Shown here: positions 15,707-22,204 of the stretch, piece after piece
Position numbering within the stretch: the first letter of the stretch is position 1
Layout: each line of letters starts with the position of its first letter
NCBI GenBank assembly: GCA_019418625.1
Contig: DYBL01000070.1
Location: 1-27,727 of the forward strand
Direction of reading: 5' to 3'
DNA: 27,727 nucleotides
Origin: Clostridiales bacterium
GTDB taxonomy: Bacteria > Bacillota > Clostridia > Oscillospirales > Oscillospiraceae
Notes under the pieces: generated by a model
What the model saw: the letters and a program-made list of their open reading frames with translations, nothing else
What the model was told of the DNA's origin: nothing
Database searches by the model: none
Translations under genes and position numbers: made by a program

Positions 15707-15753
15707 ACAAAGGGCCGGAAGTGTCAAGATTTTTGACACTTCCGGCCCTTTGT
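15707..15753. terminator. Perfect 21-bp inverted repeat, probable terminator
   Basis: Arms 15707-15727 and 15733-15753 with a 5-base loop. The T-rich tail is on the plus-strand side, where no gene precedes it; on the minus strand it is just after the TetR gene but followed by only three T. It probably ends the TetR transcript and shields the ftsH promoter. Confidence 0.6.
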
Positions 15754-15766
15754 TTATATTTTTTTG

Positions 15767-16330
15767 TCACCTGGCGCCATCAGCGCCGGTATCCGCCGGG
15801 TGCAAAGAGATCTCTCCGGACAAAAGCCGCAGCATCTGATCCGCCAGCAGATCCTCGTCCAGATGCTTGTTTTCCAGTCCCGTAAGCATCATGCCCACCA
15901 TGCCCCAGGCATAAAAGCAGAGCGCCGCCTCCACATCCGCAGGCGGCAGCGTAAAGTCCGGCGCTTTCACCAGCAGCATCTCCCGCAGGTAGGTGCTCAC
16001 CGCCTTGATCAGCAGCTGCTCGATCTCCCGCCCCCGCTGGGAGGACAGCAGCTGCCGGATCTGCTCCCGCCGCTTCACGCTCTCCGACACGATCCCCCGA
16101 ATGGCGTCCCGCCCGGTGGGTGCGGCTAAACTGGCCTCGATGGCCTGCCGGAGGGACTGGCGCTGATTCCACTCCACCACATCCATGATGTCCTGAAAGT
16201 GATAGTAAAACGTCTGCCGGCTGATCCCGCAGGTATCCACCAGTTCCTTGACGGTGATCTTATCCAGCGGTTTGCGGCAGAGCAGCTGACTGAGCGTCTC
16301 TCCGATTTTGGCTTTCATGTCCATGGGCAT
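15767..16330 (-). CDS. TetR/AcrR family transcriptional regulator
   Basis: The protein has 187 aa. The helix-turn-helix spans about residues 25-50, with KITVKELVDTCGISRQTFYYHF, the classic TetR recognition pattern. The rest is helical, ending in a Cys/Trp/Gly-rich LCFYAWGMVGMMLTGLE segment that resembles the DhaS-like C-terminal class. The start at 16330 follows AGAGGA. It is on the same strand as, and 215 bp downstream of, the sugar-acid cassette, so it is a candidate local regulator of that cassette; no operator has been shown. Upstream AT-rich sequence contains CATA-7-TATG, which may be its own site. Confidence 0.85.
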   Translation of the reverse strand: MPMDMKAKIGETLSQLLCRKPLDKITVKELVDTCGISRQTFYYHFQDIMDVVEWNQRQSLRQAIEASLAAPTGRDAIRGIVSESVKRREQIRQLLSSQRGREIEQLLIKAVSTYLREMLLVKAPDFTLPPADVEAALCFYAWGMVGMMLTGLENKHLDEDLLADQMLRLLSGEISLHPADTGADGAR

Positions 16331-16491
16331 GGCGGTTTTCCTCTGTATCCATCAAATTTCCATACAAATGATATGAATTGATTGTACCAAAAACGGCCGC
16401 GCTTGTCCAGAACAACCCCGCAGCAGGCGCGTCCTGCCGGCACGCACAGGCCGGGCCTTTGGATCTGCCGCAGGAAGCAGGTCTTTTCAGC

Positions 16492-16535
16492 AGGAAGTCC
16501 GCTTTTTGACAAAAAGTTCAAAAAGCGGACTTCCT
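16492..16535. repeat. 18-bp inverted repeat after the isomerase gene
   Basis: Arms 16492-16509 and 16518-16535 are perfect with an 8-base loop. There is no T-run on either side, so it is either a weak terminator of the kinase-permease-isomerase cassette or an mRNA-stabilising stem. The rest of the 16331-16545 gap shows nothing else clear. Confidence 0.55.
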
Positions 16536-16545
16536 TGTTTCCGAT

Positions 16546-16989
16546 TCAGCAGACGTGGTCCTTTTCGTAATTCACGATGGCGTCCACCTTCTTGCCGGAC
16601 CGTTCATTATACGAATATGTACAGCTCAAATATGCGGCGATCAATTCCTTTGCCAGCATATTGCCCGTCACCTGACTGCCCAGCGTGATGATGTTGCAGT
16701 TACTGGAAAGGCACGCCCGCTTGGCAGAGTAGACGTTCAGCACGTTGGCTGCATAAGCGCCCTTGACCTTGTTGGCCGCCAGCATGACGCCGATGCCGGT
16801 GCCGCAAAACAGGATGCCGCGGTCAAACTCTTTGGCCGCCACAGCTTCTGCCACCCGAATGGCCACATTGGCATAGATGGGGTCATCGCTTCCAAAATCC
16901 GTAACCTCATGGCCAAGTCCTTTGACGAATTCGATCATCTCCTGTTTATACGCCGTGGCGTTCGGGTCGCAGGCCATTACAATTTTCAT
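16546..16989 (-). CDS. RpiB/LacA/LacB family sugar-phosphate isomerase
   Basis: The protein is 147 aa from ATG 16989 with an AGAGG box upstream; the longer frame from 17016 is rejected. The family active-site loop is present as FCGTGIGVMLAANK (61-74) with Cys62 as the likely catalytic base, and SSNCNIITLGSQ (95-106) matches the conserved Asn-x-Asn segment. The usual Asp-His near the N-terminus is Asp8-Pro9, so ribose-5-phosphate is an unlikely substrate. These enzymes interconvert aldose and ketose phosphates, including tetrulose phosphates. It is the last gene of the cassette, 37 bp after the permease. Confidence 0.85.
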   Translation of the reverse strand: MKIVMACDPNATAYKQEMIEFVKGLGHEVTDFGSDDPIYANVAIRVAEAVAAKEFDRGILFCGTGIGVMLAANKVKGAYAANVLNVYSAKRACLSSNCNIITLGSQVTGNMLAKELIAAYLSCTYSYNERSGKKVDAIVNYEKDHVC

Positions 16990-17026
16990 AGCAAAACCTC
17001 TGTCATTCCAAGACATTCCGCATGGT

Positions 17027-17992
17027 TCAATCGAACTTCTGCCCTTCCAGGGGGAACTGCGGGCAGCCGTACTTCTTCGCCCACCAGCTGGTCATCAGCG
17101 GAGCCAGAATGCAGCTGACCACCACGGACGCTGCGACCTGGACCGTTGCCGTCTCCGCAACTGCCGCCAGGGAGGGATCGACCACCGCGATCGCCGCGGG
17201 GACCGCCACGGCGTTGCCGGCCGTGGTGGCCACGCCCCAGGCCGCATATCCGGGCCGCCGGGTGATAAAGCGGTCGCACAGGCAGATGAACGCACCGCCG
17301 ATAAACACAGTGGTCAGGCCGAGGATGATTCCGGAGATGCCGCCCTTGACCACGTTGACCAGATTGATCCCGGTGCCCAGCGCAAAGCCGATGATGGGGA
17401 TGATGGCGGAGCCCATGGGCGCAAACAGATCTCTCATGTCATGATCCAGGTTGCCGACGATCATGCCGGCAGCCACGGGGATAATAGCCGCGATCAGGGA
17501 CTGGAAGGGGATATCTGCCAGGCCGGAAGCTCCCAGCGCCACCAGCGTGAAGAACGGACCGTCATTCAGCGCCAGCAGAGGGAAGCAGCCTGCGTCCGCC
17601 CGGTCGCCGAAGTTGCCCATCAAGGTCAGATACACGCTGCCGTTGCTGTTGGTGACCGCGCTGATGATGGCCAGAGAGGAAAGGCCCAGGAAGCCGGCCG
17701 AGCCGAAGATCTTGCCCACGGCAATACCCAGTGCAGCGCCGATGATGAACTTGGACAGCAGCAGCACGCCGCCGCGCTTGAGCACCTTGCCCATGTCTCC
17801 TACCTGCAATGCGGTACCCATGCAGAACAGCTGCGCGCCCAGCAGGGTGTTGGTGCCCGCGCTGGAGAACACGGCCTGCGTCAGTCCGCCGATCTGCCAG
17901 ATATTCGGTAAGATCGTTGTAATGATGCTGCCCAAAAGGAGCGGAACCACCATCATGCCAGCGGGAACCTTTTTCAAGAACTTCATAATCAT
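17027..17992 (-). CDS. kdgT: 2-keto-3-deoxygluconate permease family transporter (KdgT-like)
   Basis: The protein has 321 aa with about ten hydrophobic segments and the family features PAGMMVVPLLLG at the start, NSNGSVYLTLMG around 115-127 and ATTAGNAVAVPAAIA near 258-272. KdgT is a proton symporter for 2-keto-3-deoxygluconate; family members near DUF1537 kinases import other sugar acids, so the name is a family label only. The start at 17992 is near AGGGGGAAG; a second ATG two codons later is equally possible. It lies 20 bp after the kinase. Confidence 0.88.
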   Translation of the reverse strand: MIMKFLKKVPAGMMVVPLLLGSIITTILPNIWQIGGLTQAVFSSAGTNTLLGAQLFCMGTALQVGDMGKVLKRGGVLLLSKFIIGAALGIAVGKIFGSAGFLGLSSLAIISAVTNSNGSVYLTLMGNFGDRADAGCFPLLALNDGPFFTLVALGASGLADIPFQSLIAAIIPVAAGMIVGNLDHDMRDLFAPMGSAIIPIIGFALGTGINLVNVVKGGISGIILGLTTVFIGGAFICLCDRFITRRPGYAAWGVATTAGNAVAVPAAIAVVDPSLAAVAETATVQVAASVVVSCILAPLMTSWWAKKYGCPQFPLEGQKFD

Positions 17993-18012
17993 AATACTTC
18001 CCCCTTCTCTTT

Positions 18013-19359
18013 TTATCTGTTTGCTTCCAGCAGGATCCTGTTTACGATATCGATCCCCACCTCGTCATAGCCGCAGAAGCCGCCCTTTACGACCACTGGC
18101 ATGCCGTCGTACGCCCCTGCCAGTCTGCCCACATCGATCTGCGGGACAATGTTGTCGATGGCGCGGATATAGGTGGTCCCAATCATTTTGCACACACTTT
18201 CCATCGTGTCTCCGCCGGTCAGAAGCAGTCCGGCGATACGCTCTTTGCCAAAGCCGCGCAGGACCTGATCTGCGATCTCCGCCAAGCCGCGATTGATACG
18301 CGCGGAGCTCTCACCCGGGGCGTAGCCGTGCTTTTCGTCCTCCTCCTTGAGGTTGACCAGCGAATCGTGCAGCGCGGTCTCCACCAGGAGAACTTTCGGA
18401 ACGTCCGGAGCACTTAAAATGTCCCGCAGCTTCGCAGCGGTCTGCTCGACCTCCAGGCTGTGCGCTTCCCCGTCTTCCAAAAGGCGGTTCGGCGATACGC
18501 TGATGCGTACCGATTCCGGTTCAGCCCGGAGAAGGAGCTCCATCTGCTTTTTGGTGTATGGATTGGCAGAGCCCGCGATGATCAGCACCGCTTTCCCCGC
18601 TGCCGGCTCTTCGCTGCTCTCCTGCTGCGGCGCCGTCTCGCTGGCGATCCCCCGGGTGACCGCCAGCTTCATGGTGAACGCTCCCGGATCCACTGCCAGG
18701 ATGTTCCATTTCAGCTCCACGCAAGCTCTGGCGATCGTCTCTTCATGATCCATGCTCGCCGCATCCAGAATAAAAAACTGCGTACCTGCTTGGCGGCTTT
18801 TTTCCAGCGCCTGCTTCAAAGCTTCGATCCCCCGCTGCACCACAGTGATGGGGATAAGGTCCACTTTCCGCTTTGTCTGCTTTTCGATGATGGCAGGCAC
18901 ATAGCATTCGGCTACCGGCGTTTTCACGTCCTGGGCCACGGAGATTTCGTTCAAGATCACGCTGTCAATGATCGAATAGCCGCCCACACAAATTCTTCTG
19001 GAAGGCGGCATGGACGTGACCATGACCGCAACCACGTCTTCTCCCAGCACATCCAGCATGGCATCCACTTCATGCCCGATGCCGCCCCGCATGGTGGTAT
19101 CGATCTTTTTGGAAAAATATCGTGCCCCGGCCTTCTTCAGGGCCAGCGTGGCCTTTTTCACCTCCTCATAGGCATTTTCAGGCGGGAGCGCACGGCTGCT
19201 GGTGCTCACATAGATCGCTTCCAGCTCCTTTGCTTCTTGGTTTCCAAACATTGTTTCTGCATTGAGGAATAGCCCTGTTTTCACGTTCGCCTTTGCCATC
19301 ATCATTCCTGCGCTGGCTGTACCGGTAAAGTCATCCGCTACTACCCCAATTTGAAGCAT
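18013..19359 (-). CDS. Four-carbon acid sugar kinase family protein (DUF1537, OtnK/DtnK-like)
   Basis: The protein is 448 aa, the usual family length, from ATG 19359 with AAAGGAGGGG upstream. The N-terminal domain begins VVADDFTGTASAG, the family substrate-binding motif, and includes KKIDTTMRGGIG. The C-terminal nucleotide-binding domain has LLLTGGDTMESVC and MPVVVKGGFCGYDEVG. Known members phosphorylate D-threonate, L-threonate, D-erythronate or 2-oxo-tetronate at C4. It is the first gene of a kinase-permease-isomerase cassette. Only about 60 bp separate it from a truncated SLH fragment, and I see no convincing promoter there. Confidence 0.88.
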   Translation of the reverse strand: MLQIGVVADDFTGTASAGMMMAKANVKTGLFLNAETMFGNQEAKELEAIYVSTSSRALPPENAYEEVKKATLALKKAGARYFSKKIDTTMRGGIGHEVDAMLDVLGEDVVAVMVTSMPPSRRICVGGYSIIDSVILNEISVAQDVKTPVAECYVPAIIEKQTKRKVDLIPITVVQRGIEALKQALEKSRQAGTQFFILDAASMDHEETIARACVELKWNILAVDPGAFTMKLAVTRGIASETAPQQESSEEPAAGKAVLIIAGSANPYTKKQMELLLRAEPESVRISVSPNRLLEDGEAHSLEVEQTAAKLRDILSAPDVPKVLLVETALHDSLVNLKEEDEKHGYAPGESSARINRGLAEIADQVLRGFGKERIAGLLLTGGDTMESVCKMIGTTYIRAIDNIVPQIDVGRLAGAYDGMPVVVKGGFCGYDEVGIDIVNRILLEANR

Positions 19360-19420
19360 CACGTCCCCTCCTTTGCTCCTGTCAGCCGCACAGCAAAATC
19401 AATTGCGTTCAGCAGGCTCA

Positions 19421-19995
19421 GTTCATTCCTCTGGCGCGCTGCCGGTAGTCCGGTGGTGTCTGATGCCATGGGCTTTACGGATGTTCCTGCAGACGCCTAC
19501 TATGCAGAGGCTGTACGGTGGGCTGTTGCCCAGGGCATCACTGCCGGCACCAGTGTCTCCACCTTCAGCCCCGATTCCGGCTGCACCCGCGCGCAGATCG
19601 TGACTTTCCTCTGGCGCGCTGCCGGCAGCCCGGTGGTGTCTGATGCCATGGGCTTTACGGATGTTCCTGCAGACGCCTACTATGCAGAGGCTGTACGGTG
19701 GGCTGTTGCCCAGGGCATCACTGCCGGCACCAGCGTCTCCACCTTCAGCCCGGACTCCATCTGCACCCGCGGCCAGATCGCGGCCTTCCTGTTCCGGGCC
19801 AACGGGCAGCCTGCAGCAACCGCAGCAGCCAATCCCTTCAGCGATGTGGCGGCGGACAGCTACTACTATGACGCCGTACTGTGGGCTGCGGAAAACGGCA
19901 TCACCGCCGGCACCAGCGCAACGACATTCAGCCCCAATGCGCCTTGCACCCGCGCGCAGATCGTGACCTTCCTGTTCCGGGCCACGGGAAAATAA
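19421..19995 (+). pseudogene. C-terminal fragment of an S-layer homology (SLH) domain protein
   Basis: From about 19421 the frame encodes three SLH units (FTDVPADAYYAEAVRWAVAQGITAGT twice, then a diverged FSDVAADSYYYDAV copy) and stops at 19995. The frame opens at 19351 with about 24 residues unlike SLH and no signal peptide, so the protein has lost its secretion signal and main body. SLH domains hold proteins to pyruvylated wall polymer and normally occur as three at one end of a large secreted protein. The likely history is a deletion or insertion that joined this end to the sugar-acid cassette. Confidence 0.75.
19431..19790 (+). repeat. 180-bp direct tandem duplication in the SLH fragment
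   Basis: Positions 19431-19610 and 19611-19790 align at an offset of exactly 180 bp with only a handful of mismatches, including long exact runs such as the stretch 19449-19550 versus 19629-19730. Most encoded SLH residues are identical. The third unit (from about 19791) is much more diverged, so this duplication is recent. Confidence 0.9.
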
Positions 19996-20026
19996 AGGCA
20001 GCAGTTCAACCAATCGCACCCAACAG

Positions 20027-20058
20027 CGGGGCGGCGGTTCATTGGAACCGCCGCCCCG
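20027..20058 (+). terminator. Terminator after the SLH fragment
   Basis: A perfect 14-bp GC-rich stem (20027-20040 with 20045-20058), loop ATTG, followed by a short GTTTAT tail. It is the retained end of the original SLH-protein gene. Confidence 0.75.
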
Positions 20059-20132
20059 GTTTATCAAGAAAACCGATCGCCATACGGAAGGTCCGCAAAG
20101 CGGCAATAAAGCCGGGATCATGGGCAAACGAA

Positions 20133-20173
20133 AAGCAGCGCAGTATCAGGCTTGTTCTGATACTGCGTTGCTT
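20133..20173 (-). terminator. Second terminator-like stem downstream of the tRNA remnant
   Basis: A 17-bp stem (20133-20149 with 20157-20173, one G-T pair) followed on the minus strand by TTTT. It backs up the stem at 20204-20244. Confidence 0.6.
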
Positions 20174-20203
20174 ACTCTGTCGGTACGCTGGAGCGAAAAT
20201 AAA

Positions 20204-20244
20204 GCAGGAGTCACTTTTGTGTAAGACACAAAAGTGACTCCTGC
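20204..20244 (-). terminator. Terminator of the original tRNA-Leu transcript
   Basis: A perfect 19-bp stem (20204-20222 with 20226-20244) with a three-base loop, starting two bases after the encoded CCA of the tRNA 3' half. On the minus strand it is followed by TTTATTTT. Confidence 0.8.
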
Positions 20245-20246
20245 TC

Positions 20247-20299
20247 TGGTGCGCCTGAAGGGACTCGAACCCACACGCATTGCTGCACGAGAACCTAAA
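20247..20299 (-). pseudogene. 3' half of a split tRNA-Leu(UAG)
   Basis: Read on the minus strand it runs from the anticodon loop TTTAGGT (20293-20299) through TCTCG (anticodon stem), a short variable arm (GCA-GCAA-TGC), a T-loop TTCGAGT and the acceptor strand CAGGCGC, then ACCA. Joined to the 5' half at 25761-25799 it gives an 85-base tRNA with perfect acceptor (GCGCCTG/CAGGCGC) and anticodon (CGAGA/TCTCG) stems. The T-stem GTGGG/CCCTT has a T-T mismatch, a sign of decay after the split. No 5' half is attached here. Confidence 0.85.
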
Positions 20300-20431
20300 G
20301 GTGATGTCACCTCAGTGAAAGATTTTTCTGCTGGCACAACATCATGCATATGTGCTCAATTTCACTGGGTACTACGCCTGCGAAACAAAGGAAATAGCTA
20401 CAAGAGATTACGGCCTGACTTACGGCTATTA

Positions 20432-20850
20432 TTACAAGCTGTCTAATATCGTTTTTAATGCATAGGGTTTAGCATATTTCAAATGCGCATCACTCACAAA
20501 AATGGTGTTTTCTTCTAATGGCTTTGTCCACATAGCCGGATATACTACTACTTTCTTTTTGCTATAGCGCCCCTCTGCCCAAACTGATTCGTGATTAACA
20601 TCGATATGTATGCCGGAAATCTGGAGAATTTGTTCCAAGGATTTCAAAAGATACTGCTGTTTTTCGTATGGGATTGCAGATACTCTTGCCCCTGTTTCTC
20701 CCCAGTTCAATAAATCAAGTGCGGCCTTACGATCGAGAACGCTGTGGATGTATTGATTTCGATAGTGCTTTAGACACCTGTGGCAAGCACTGTCACAGGT
20801 ACAGCTTTCGAGAAGTTCTCGAGTTTTGGTAAGTAGCTGTCGAATAGAGA
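20432..20850 (-). pseudogene. C-terminal (DUF1998/MZB-like) fragment of a defence-type helicase
   Basis: The open frame from about 20850 down to the stop at 20432 reads IRQLLTKTRELLESCTC, then DSACHRCLKHYRNQYIHSVL, DRKAALDLLNWG, and an end about 80 residues later. The cluster of four cysteines followed by CLKHYRNQ and LDRKAAL is the hallmark of the Cys-rich C-terminal module of DUF1998-type SF2 helicases. It is out of frame with, and directly follows, the helicase fragment that ends at 20770; the intervening helicase C-lobe is missing. So this is the tail of the same gene after an internal deletion. The start codon is lost. Confidence 0.7.
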
Positions 20851-21726
20851 ATTCAATGCTAACAGCATATCTCTTGCCAGCTTAGCTGCACGTTGGCGGC
20901 TATCTGAGAAAAGCAGAACTTTCCGCCCCTCGTTTGGAAGTCGATCGGGATCGCCTGTTTTCCCTGGAACCGCAGGTTGAGCTTGGAATTGCGCTTTAAT
21001 CAGATTGAAGAAGGACTGGTTGCCTCTTGTATTAAAAGAGGTCAGTTGCATCTTAGATAGTTCATGCCGACAATGCGGACAGGTGGAAAATGTCAGAATG
21101 TCCGGTCGGGCCTTTGCTGTGAAGCCGCTATAATACAGCTTTCTGATGCCCTGCTTTCCATCCAAGGAATCATCAGAAAAGTCGATGAAGCCGCTTTGAA
21201 CATCTAAGTAGCAAGGCGAAATTTTATTCTGTCCTTGACGTTCCGGCAATCGATAACCTGCAGACGGAATGAAAAGATGTATTTCTTTAACCTCATCTTC
21301 ATTTATCATACCAGGTTGATGCCAGAGGTATGTACGTCTTCTGGCTTCAAAATCTTGCTTCAGCACAAAACCTCTGAAGAAAATACTACCGCACCGGCGA
21401 TCATTGTATAACTCATAAATCGTGCTTCCGCATTCTTTGCAAGTAAGATTACCATCCGAAAAATAGACCTCACCCAATGTTAATCCATTTTCCGTGTGCG
21501 AATGAGGACAGTCTGGATTAGTACAAGCGTAAACGCCCTTGATTCCACGAAAAAGCATATGCATTCTTGCTGGAAACAGAACACTTCCACTTTCGCTTCG
21601 CGCCAAAGGTGCGATTGAAAGCATAACACTGACAGCGTGCAGGGCATCTTCTAAACTGTTATCAGGAAAGATAGACTCCGCTAATTCTTGTAAAGAGACT
21701 GCTGTTCCGCAGCAAAGTTTGAACAT
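20770..21726 (-). pseudogene. Central fragment of a DUF1998-type SF2 helicase (DISARM/Druantia-like class)
   Basis: A 318-aa open frame with LFPARMHMLFRGIKGVYACTNPDC-type entry (aa about 50-73), a zinc ribbon CKECGSTIYELYNDRRCGS and the helicase motif GRKVLLFSDSRQRAAKLARDML near aa 268-288. These belong to large SF2 helicases with a DUF1998 tail, such as those of DISARM and Druantia; I cannot tell which. The N-terminal ATPase half is absent: the frame starts exactly where an oppositely oriented recombinase fragment begins (about 21722). After residue about 293 the frame diverges (from about 20850) and ends in about 25 unrelated codons. Confidence 0.7.
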
Positions 21727-22204
21727 TTGGGAGAAGGTTCAGCAAAAACTGAAAGCGCAGGCCCGTCCGGCCAATGGCAATAAGGCGAAGCACCGCTATG
21801 CCGGACTGATTCTCTGCAAAGAGTGCGGCAGCCCCTTTGTGCCGATGACCCGGTACTGGAACGGCAAGCGGCGTGTGGAGTATGTCTGTAAGGGCTACCA
21901 TCGGAACAGGAAAAGTTATTGCAGTTCTCACCGAATCCATGAGGAGGTGCTGGATACAGCGGTGCAGGAGTTTGCCCAGATCATGCGGATCAAGATGGGT
22001 GAGGAGCAGAAGAAACTGAAGCAGAAACAAAAAATGTGGGCGTTGAGGAAACCTATCCTCGACGCCCACATTTTTGCGTTACAGGAGAAAATTCAAAAAG
22101 TGGAGCAGGAAGTGGATTTGCTTACGATGAGCAAGATTGAAGCAACCATTGAGGTGTTTAAAAATAGGTCTGATGCAGAAGATAAATCAACAAGGGATTT
22201 TTGA
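21722..22204 (+). pseudogene. C-terminal fragment of a large serine recombinase
   Basis: The readable frame starts near 21722 with NIWEKVQQKLKAQ, then the recombinase zinc beta-ribbon (YAGLILCKECGSPFVPM with YVCKGYHRNRKSYC), and a coiled-coil end to the stop at 22202-22204. The catalytic N-terminal resolvase domain and most of the recombinase domain are missing, so it is inactive. Both flanks are foreign: helicase fragment on the left, and its last 18 bases overlap the end of the convergent UvrD-like gene. It marks an earlier mobile element inside E1. The coding region contains a long hairpin (22030-22075). Confidence 0.8.
22030..22075. terminator. Terminator-like hairpin inside the recombinase fragment
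   Basis: A 20-bp stem (22030-22049 with 22056-22075, one G-T pair), loop AACCTA, with A/T runs on both sides. It lies about 110 bp after the stop of the UvrD-like gene on the minus strand, so it probably terminates the two-gene module. Confidence 0.75.

Noticed and set aside
13325..15736. An 803-codon open frame on the plus strand
   Set aside because: It is antisense to ftsH and the coiled-coil gene; its His/Gly/Leu-rich composition and the presence of the real FtsH motifs opposite identify it as a shadow.
20132..20244. CRISPR-like or attC-like repeats near the tRNA remnant
   Set aside because: They are two unrelated perfect hairpins with T-rich exits on the minus strand, which fit terminators; there is no repeated unit or spacer pattern.
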